A stretch of DNA of 64,000 bases from an uncultured Prevotella sp. (GTDB lineage: Bacteria > Bacteroidota > Bacteroidia > Bacteroidales > Bacteroidaceae). The position numbers and the translations under genes were made by a program. Under the pieces are notes generated by a model. The model was not told the origin of the DNA, ran no database searches, and saw nothing but the letters and a program-made list of their open reading frames with translations. Location of the stretch: the NCBI GenBank assembly GCA_944320105.1, contig CALUGA010000003.1, forward strand, positions 1-64,000. The letters are read 5' to 3'. Position 1 is the first letter of the stretch. Each line of letters starts with the position of its first letter. This document shows, one piece after another, positions 59,125 through 64,000 of the stretch.

Positions 59125-59925
59125 TCAATATAATTTGCCTTCTATTTGTTCTACTTCGTCAAACGAGGATAAAATGTCTGCCTTGCCTTTCCTTATGGCT
59201 ATGGTGTGCTCAAAGTGGGCTGCCGGTTTACCGTCGCGGGTCTTGATAGTCCAGCGGTCGGGCATAAGCCCTATCGCCCTGTCGCCCATGGTTATCATTG
59301 GCTCGATGGCTATGCACATTCCAGACTTCAGCATCACGCCGTTGCCCCGACGCCCATAGTTTGGCACCTTGGGGTCTTCGTGCATCTCTCGGCCAATGCC
59401 GTGGCCGGTAAGCTCCCTCACCACTCCGTAGCCAAAGCTCTGGCAATACTTCTGCACGACACAGCCAATGTCGCCAATGTGCTTGCCAGCCATGGCTGCC
59501 TCAATGCCGAGGTAAAGCGACTCCTTTGTAACCTTGAGCAGCTGCCTGACTTCGGCAGAGACCTCGCCAACACAAAAAGTGTAGCAGGAGTCACCGTTGA
59601 AGCCGTTGAGCAGCACACCGCAATCCACTGAAATGATGTCGCCATCCTTCAAGACCGTAGCGTCATCGGGTATGCCATGCACCACAACATCGTTGACCGA
59701 TGTGCAGATGCTCGCAGGGAAAGGGCCGCCAAAGGGATTGGGGAAGCCCTTGAAAGTAGGCTCTGCTCCGTTGTCGCGGATAAACTCCTCGGCGATGCGG
59801 TCGAGCTGCAAGGTAGTAACACCCGGCTTTATGTGGTGTGCCAATTCGCCAAGCGTCCTGCCCACGAGCAGGTTCGCTTGGCGCATTAGCTCAATCTCAT
59901 CCTCAGTCTTCAGAAATATGTTCAT
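59125..59925 (-). CDS. map: Methionine aminopeptidase type I
   Basis: Removes the initiator Met from nascent proteins, using two divalent metals. The metal ligands are in [20 protein letters not shown] (Asp pair), [20 protein letters not shown] (His) and [16 protein letters not shown] (Glu), with a last Glu in [10 protein letters not shown]. The length of 266 is the short type I. It follows secY by 13 bases and infA is one base downstream. Confidence 0.97.
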   Translation of the reverse strand: MNIFLKTEDEIELMRQANLLVGRTLGELAHHIKPGVTTLQLDRIAEEFIRDNGAEPTFKGFPNPFGGPFPASICTSVNDVVVHGIPDDATVLKDGDIISVDCGVLLNGFNGDSCYTFCVGEVSAEVRQLLKVTKESLYLGIEAAMAGKHIGDIGCVVQKYCQSFGYGVVRELTGHGIGREMHEDPKVPNYGRRGNGVMLKSGMCIAIEPMITMGDRAIGLMPDRWTIKTRDGKPAAHFEHTIAIRKGKADILSSFDEVEQIEGKLY

Positions 59926-59938
59926 CGATGAAGCTCAA

Positions 59939-61282
59939 TCAATATGCAGCAACACCTCCACGGCCATGGATGCGGCCAGAATTGAGGAGGCCGTCGTAAT
60001 GGCGCATGAGCAAGTGGCTCTCAATCTGCTGAAGGGTGTCGAGCACCACTCCAATGAGAATCAAAAGCGACGTTCCGCCAAAGAACTGCGAGAAAGCGTC
60101 CTGCACATTGAGCAGCCCGGCCAATGCCGGCATGATTGCAATGAATGCAATGAACAACGACCCAGGGAAAGTGATGCGAGACATCACGGTGTCGATATAC
60201 TCTGCGGTGTCCTTGCCGGGCTTTACACCCGGGATGAAGCCGTTGTTACGCTTCATGTCCTCAGCCATCTGCGTAGGATTCAGCGTAATGGCCGTGTAGA
60301 AATAGGTAAAGGCTATGATAAGCACAGCAAATACCACATTATACAGCAGGCTGCGGTGATCCATGAGCGAAGTCATGAACCAGCTGGAGTTCTCGGGGGC
60401 GGAATATTGCACTATGGCAAGTGGGATGAACATTATAGCCTGGGCAAAAATGATAGGCATCACGTTGGCTGCAAACAGCTTGAGGGGAATGTACTGACGC
60501 GCCCCGCCGTACTGCTTGTTGCCCACGATACGCTTAGCATACTGCACAGGTATCTTGCGAGTTCCCTGCACCAGAATGATGGCTGCGCAAACCACAGCAT
60601 AAAGTATGAGAATCTCTATGAGGAACATCACGAGTCCACCACCGGTAATGGCAGTGAAGCGCGAAGTGACCTCCTGGATGAACGCCTGGGGAAGGCGGGC
60701 TATGATACCTATCATGATGATGAGGGACACGCCGTTGCCCACGCCCTTGTCGGTAATGCGCTCACCAAGCCAGAGAATGAACATACTGCCAGCGGCAAGG
60801 ATGACCGTGGCCGGAATCATGAATACAGACCAGGAAATGCCCGTGGCAAGGGCACCTCCAGCCTGCATCTTTAGGTTAATCAGGTAACTCGGGGCCTGGA
60901 AAAGCAAAATTGCCACCGTGAGCCACCGAGTGTACATACTGATTTTCTTCCGGCCGCTTTCTCCCTCGCGCTGCATCTTCTGGAAATAAGGCACAGCGAC
61001 TGCAAGAAGCTGCATGACGATAGAAGCTGAGATATAAGGCATTATTCCCAAGGCAAAGATAGAAGCATTGGAAAATGCACCACCAGAGAACATATCCAGA
61101 AGCGACATCAATCCCCCCTGGGTCTGCGACTGTAGCTTGTCCAACATTGCCGGATTGATGCCCGGAAGCACAACGAAAGACCCAAAACGGTATATTGCCG
61201 TGAAAAGGAGGGTGATGAGGATGCGCTGGCGCAAATCCTCTATCTTCCAAATGTTCTGTAGTGTCTCAATTAACTTCTTCAT
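59939..61282 (-). CDS. secY: Protein translocase subunit SecY
   Basis: The channel of the Sec translocon in the inner membrane. Ten membrane segments are visible, for example ASIFALGIMPYISASIVMQL, SWSVFMIPATVILAAGSMFI, FLIEILILYAVVCAAIILVQ and GSLFIAFIAIMPALAGLLNV. The plug/pore segment is near TQGGLMSLLDMFSGGAFSNA. Length 447. It is 4 bases after rplO, so it is in the same operon. Confidence 0.98.
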   Translation of the reverse strand: MKKLIETLQNIWKIEDLRQRILITLLFTAIYRFGSFVVLPGINPAMLDKLQSQTQGGLMSLLDMFSGGAFSNASIFALGIMPYISASIVMQLLAVAVPYFQKMQREGESGRKKISMYTRWLTVAILLFQAPSYLINLKMQAGGALATGISWSVFMIPATVILAAGSMFILWLGERITDKGVGNGVSLIIMIGIIARLPQAFIQEVTSRFTAITGGGLVMFLIEILILYAVVCAAIILVQGTRKIPVQYAKRIVGNKQYGGARQYIPLKLFAANVMPIIFAQAIMFIPLAIVQYSAPENSSWFMTSLMDHRSLLYNVVFAVLIIAFTYFYTAITLNPTQMAEDMKRNNGFIPGVKPGKDTAEYIDTVMSRITFPGSLFIAFIAIMPALAGLLNVQDAFSQFFGGTSLLILIGVVLDTLQQIESHLLMRHYDGLLNSGRIHGRGGVAAY

Positions 61283-61286
61283 TGTC

Positions 61287-61733
61287 TCAGATTATAGTTG
61301 TGTTACCTCCTACTGCCTTGATTGCTTCTTCTGCTGTCTTTGAGAAAGCATTTGCTTCAACATCAACTTTTACGGTAAGCTCACCCTTGCCAAGGATCTT
61401 GACGAGCTTCTTGCCATTGGTGACACCTGCCTCACGAAGCTCGGCCAAGCCAATCTTGGTGAGCTGCTTCTCCTCAGCCAAAGACTGAAGAGTGGAGAGG
61501 TTGACAGCCTGATACTCCTTGTGGTTGATGTTCTTGAATCCGAACTTAGGCACACGGCGCTGCAAAGGCATCTGGCCACCTTCGAAACCAATCTTCCTCG
61601 AATAGCCTGAACGAGCCTTGGCACCCTTGTGGCCACGAGTAGACGTGCCACCGAGCCCTGAACCGGGTCCACGGCCAATCCTGCGGCGGTAATGAGTGGA
61701 GCCAGCTGCCGGCTTCAAATTATGTAGTTTCAT
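61287..61733 (-). CDS. rplO: 50S ribosomal protein L15
   Basis: The glycine-rich N-terminus MKLHNLKPAAGSTHYRRRIG and GSGLGGTSTRGHKGAKARSG is the L15 signature. FEGGQMPLQRRVPKFGFKNI follows. 148 residues. Between rpmD and secY. Confidence 0.98.
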   Translation of the reverse strand: MKLHNLKPAAGSTHYRRRIGRGPGSGLGGTSTRGHKGAKARSGYSRKIGFEGGQMPLQRRVPKFGFKNINHKEYQAVNLSTLQSLAEEKQLTKIGLAELREAGVTNGKKLVKILGKGELTVKVDVEANAFSKTAEEAIKAVGGNTTII

Positions 61734-61760
61734 ATCGAATCGTTTTAAAGTTTGAATTTA

Positions 61761-61940
61761 TTAGTCTTCTATAACGGTAACCAAGTGGTGAACCTTGCGG
61801 ATCATCCCACGGAGCGAAGGGCTGTCCTCCTTCTCTACTACCTGAGAGATCTTGCGCAAGCCCAAAGCCTCAAGTGTCCTTTTCTGGTCTGCGGGAGCAC
61901 CAATCTTACTCTTAATCTGCTTGATCTTTATAGTTGCCAT
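61761..61940 (-). CDS. rpmD: 50S ribosomal protein L30
   Basis: A 59-residue protein: [38 protein letters not shown] and [20 protein letters not shown]. The short length and place between rpsE and rplO agree with L30. Confidence 0.96.
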   Translation of the reverse strand: MATIKIKQIKSKIGAPADQKRTLEALGLRKISQVVEKEDSPSLRGMIRKVHHLVTVIED

Positions 61941-61952
61941 AACAATCTCCTT

Positions 61953-62465
61953 TTATCCTCTGAACACTTTCTCCATGCTGATGCCACGAGTGCCAGCTAT
62001 GGTATATGCATCTCTCAACTGGGTAAGCGCAAGAATCGTTGCCTTAACAAGGTTGTGGGGGTTAGACGAACCCTTTGACTTGGCAAGCACGTCCTTAACG
62101 CCCACGCTCTCGAGCACGGCGCGCATAGCACCACCAGCCACAAGACCGGTACCGGCAGCGGCAGGACGAAGGAACACGTCTGCACCGCCAAAGCGTGCCT
62201 CAGTCTCGTGAGGCAAAGTGCCCTTGAGGAGCGTAACCTTGACAAGGTTCTTCTTCGCAGCCTCCACGCCCTTGGCGATAGCCGCCGTTACCTCGCCGGC
62301 CTTGCCCAGGCCACAGCCAATGACGCCGTTGCCGTCGCCGACAACAACAATCGCAGCAAAAGTAAAGGTACGGCCACCCTTCGTAACCTTGGTCACACGG
62401 TTAATAGCAACCAACTTGTCTTTCAACTCAACGTCACTATTTACTTTAACTCTGTTCATTGCCAT
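61953..62465 (-). CDS. rpsE: 30S ribosomal protein S5
   Basis: [20 protein letters not shown] and [20 protein letters not shown] are the N-terminal dsRBD-like half, and [20 protein letters not shown] with [20 protein letters not shown] are the C-terminal half. 170 residues. In the spc order rplR-rpsE-rpmD. Confidence 0.98.
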   Translation of the reverse strand: MAMNRVKVNSDVELKDKLVAINRVTKVTKGGRTFTFAAIVVVGDGNGVIGCGLGKAGEVTAAIAKGVEAAKKNLVKVTLLKGTLPHETEARFGGADVFLRPAAAGTGLVAGGAMRAVLESVGVKDVLAKSKGSSNPHNLVKATILALTQLRDAYTIAGTRGISMEKVFRG

Positions 62466-62471
62466 AATCGT

Positions 62472-62816
62472 TTAAAAATTAAGTCCACCTTTACGTGCTG
62501 CGTCAGCAAGCTGCTTAACTCGGCCATGATAGAGGTAGCCGTTGCGGTCGAAAACAACCGCGTTAACGCCGGCCTCAACAGCCTTCTTGGCAATAAGCTC
62601 GCCAACCTTCTCTGCCTGCTGGATCTTGGGCATAGCCTCAAGGCCAAGCGAAGATGCAGAAACTATTGTCTTGCCCTCCTCGTCGTTGATTACCTGCGCG
62701 TAGATCTGCTTGTTGCTGCGGAAAACGCTCAGACGGGGACGCTCCGGTGTACCAAATACCTTCTTGCGAATTCTGTATTTTATCTTTATTCGTCTTTCTA
62801 TCTTCTTTGTTGTCAT
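62472..62816 (-). CDS. rplR: 50S ribosomal protein L18
   Basis: [40 protein letters not shown] and [20 protein letters not shown] are L18 hallmarks. 114 residues. Six bases before rpsE. Confidence 0.98.
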   Translation of the reverse strand: MTTKKIERRIKIKYRIRKKVFGTPERPRLSVFRSNKQIYAQVINDEEGKTIVSASSLGLEAMPKIQQAEKVGELIAKKAVEAGVNAVVFDRNGYLYHGRVKQLADAARKGGLNF

Positions 62817-62834
62817 AATCGTAATAAATTAAAG

Positions 62835-63401
62835 TTACTTAGCTGCGGCCGTCTTGCCAGACTTCCTGCGGATAACTTCACCCTGGAACAAGACACCCTT
62901 TCCTTTGTAAGGCTCGGGCATACGGAAAGAACGAATTTTTGCACAGATAAGACCCAGCAACGCTTTGTCGCAAGACTCAAGGATCACGAGAGGATTCTGG
63001 TTCCTCTCAGACTTCGTCTCAACTTTCACCTCCTTGGGGAGCTGGATGAAGATGGGATGAGTGTAACCGAGAGAGAACTCCAAAAGATTACCTTGGTTGG
63101 AAACACGATAACCTACGCCGACAAGCTCAAGCACCTTCTTGTAGCCCTCGCTCACGCCAACAACCATATTGTTGACAAGCGCACGGTAGAGACCATGGAA
63201 AGCCTGCTTCTGCTTATAGTTGACGGGGCTGTTCTCGTCAACCTCGAACGTAATGTGACCGTCAGCAATCTTAACGATGATGGAAGAATCTACTTTCTGA
63301 GAAAGCTCACCCTTAGGACCCTTGACATTAACAACACCGTCATTGAGAGTCACAGTAACACCTGAAGGGATAGCGATTGGCAATTTACCTATTCTTGACA
63401 T
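62835..63401 (-). CDS. rplF: 50S ribosomal protein L6
   Basis: The ATG at 63401 gives MSRIGKLPIAIPSGVTVTLN; an upstream in-frame ATG at 63407 adds two residues. GLYRALVNNMVVGVSEGYKK and the C-terminal MPEPYKGKGVLFQGEVIRRK are L6 signatures. 188 residues. Confidence 0.97.
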   Translation of the reverse strand: MSRIGKLPIAIPSGVTVTLNDGVVNVKGPKGELSQKVDSSIIVKIADGHITFEVDENSPVNYKQKQAFHGLYRALVNNMVVGVSEGYKKVLELVGVGYRVSNQGNLLEFSLGYTHPIFIQLPKEVKVETKSERNQNPLVILESCDKALLGLICAKIRSFRMPEPYKGKGVLFQGEVIRRKSGKTAAAK

Positions 63402-63416
63402 ATTCAATCCTCCAAA

Positions 63417-63812
63417 TTAATATACATAACAAAGGACTTCGCCACCTATCTTCTCGACAGCAGCCTCCTTGTCAGTCATTACACCCTTGGATGTAGATAA
63501 AATCGCAATACCTAATCCGTTAATTACTCGCGGCATGTCCTTGTAGCCGGTATACTTGCGCAAACCGGGAGTGGACACCCTCTTCAGGCACTTGATGGCG
63601 CTGGCCTTTGTGGCCGGGTCGTACTTCAGGGCTACCTTGATAGTTCCCTGAGGGCCATCCTCAATGAACTTGTAGTTCAGGATGTACCCTTTCTCGAAGA
63701 GGATCTTGGTGATTTCCTTCTTCAAGTTGGAAGCCGGTACTTCAACAACACGGTGATGAGCCATGATTGCGTTTCTCAACCTCGTCAGATAATCTGCTAT
63801 TGGATCTGTCAT
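63417..63812 (-). CDS. rpsH: 30S ribosomal protein S8
   Basis: MTDPIADYLTRLRNAIMAHH, LKKEITKILFEKGYILNYKF and GLGIAILSTSKGVMTDKEAA are S8 signatures. 131 residues. Just downstream of rpsN. Confidence 0.98.
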   Translation of the reverse strand: MTDPIADYLTRLRNAIMAHHRVVEVPASNLKKEITKILFEKGYILNYKFIEDGPQGTIKVALKYDPATKASAIKCLKRVSTPGLRKYTGYKDMPRVINGLGIAILSTSKGVMTDKEAAVEKIGGEVLCYVY

Positions 63813-63881
63813 AAATTGATTGTTTAATTAATCGGGCCTTTCCCGACAATATTAAAAACTTATGTAATGCTATCTTTATGA

Positions 63882-64000
63882 TTACCAGCTGGCCTTCTTC
63901 ACTCCAGGGATAAGCCCTTGCGAAGCCATCTCGCGGAACTGTATGCGAGAGAGGCCGAACTGGCGCATATAGCCACGTGGACGGCCTGTAATCTTGCAAC
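63882..64000 (-). CDS. rpsN: 30S ribosomal protein S14, C-terminal part (cut by the window end)
   Basis: The visible 39 residues read [20 protein letters not shown] and then [18 protein letters not shown], the end of S14, directly before rpsH in the usual order. The rest lies beyond 64000. Confidence 0.95.
   Translation of the reverse strand, partial: CKITGRPRGYMRQFGLSRIQFREMASQGLIPGVKKASW

Overview
The window is a chromosomal segment of a GC-rich member of the Bacteroidales, most likely a Prevotella-like genus. Three things support this. Many genes are preceded by the Bacteroidetes -7 box TAnnTTTG, several with a TTTG or CTTG -33 box 19-20 bases upstream. There are many SPI/SPII signal peptides and Bacteroidetes-type families (DUF4831-like, PepSY-like, glycine-zipper lipoproteins, an outer-membrane barrel of the TonB-receptor type, membrane-bound TPR regulators). 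The right end is an spc/alpha ribosomal operon with the order rpsN-rpsH-rplF-rplR-rpsE-rpmD-rplO-secY-map-infA-rpmJ-rpsM-rpsK-rpsD-rpoA-rplQ. The genus is inference. No tRNA, rRNA or CRISPR array was found.

Layout. 1-2.4 kb is an AT-rich accessory patch: a partial DUF6642-like gene, an XRE regulator, a short secreted fragment and a duplicated pair of unknown genes. 2.5-10.1 kb holds nnr-DUF4831 (minus) diverging from hpt-adk-obg-pgeF-M23-GNAT (plus). 10.4-22.6 kb has an ABC exporter, nadK, pdxJ, a DJ-1 protein, an orphan C5 DNA methyltransferase, a barrel/lipoprotein trio, ispD-recG and an ADP-ribosylglycohydrolase. 22.7-34.3 kb carries three arabinose-polymer glycosidases (GH43, GH51, GH43) interleaved with a LysM/M23 peptidase, an unusual receiver/ATP-grasp protein and a PepSY-like lipoprotein. 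34.5-46 kb has metY, a TPR regulator broken by an in-frame stop with a set of exported proteins downstream, gdhA, rlpA and membrane proteins. 46.1-54.9 kb is a candidate RiPP locus. 55.7-64 kb is the ribosomal operon.

The most notable system is the candidate RiPP locus. Reading on the minus strand it runs: a small exported protein, a 52-residue precursor with a double-glycine leader and four core cysteines, a radical SAM/SPASM maturase, an outer-membrane barrel, a C39-peptidase ABC exporter, and a translationally coupled small membrane protein. A full-length membrane TPR regulator diverges from it, and each direction has its own textbook TTTG-N20-TAnnTTTG promoter. The likely scheme is that the maturase crosslinks the Cys-rich core, the C39 domain cuts after Gly-Gly and exports it, and the barrel handles outer-membrane passage or uptake. 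The product is unknown.

The second theme is repeats. Arrays of period 7, 8, 9 and 22, foldbacks, a 170-bp MITE-like element and a family of short palindromes fill the intergenic spaces. Several arrays start exactly at, or within a few bases of, a stop codon.
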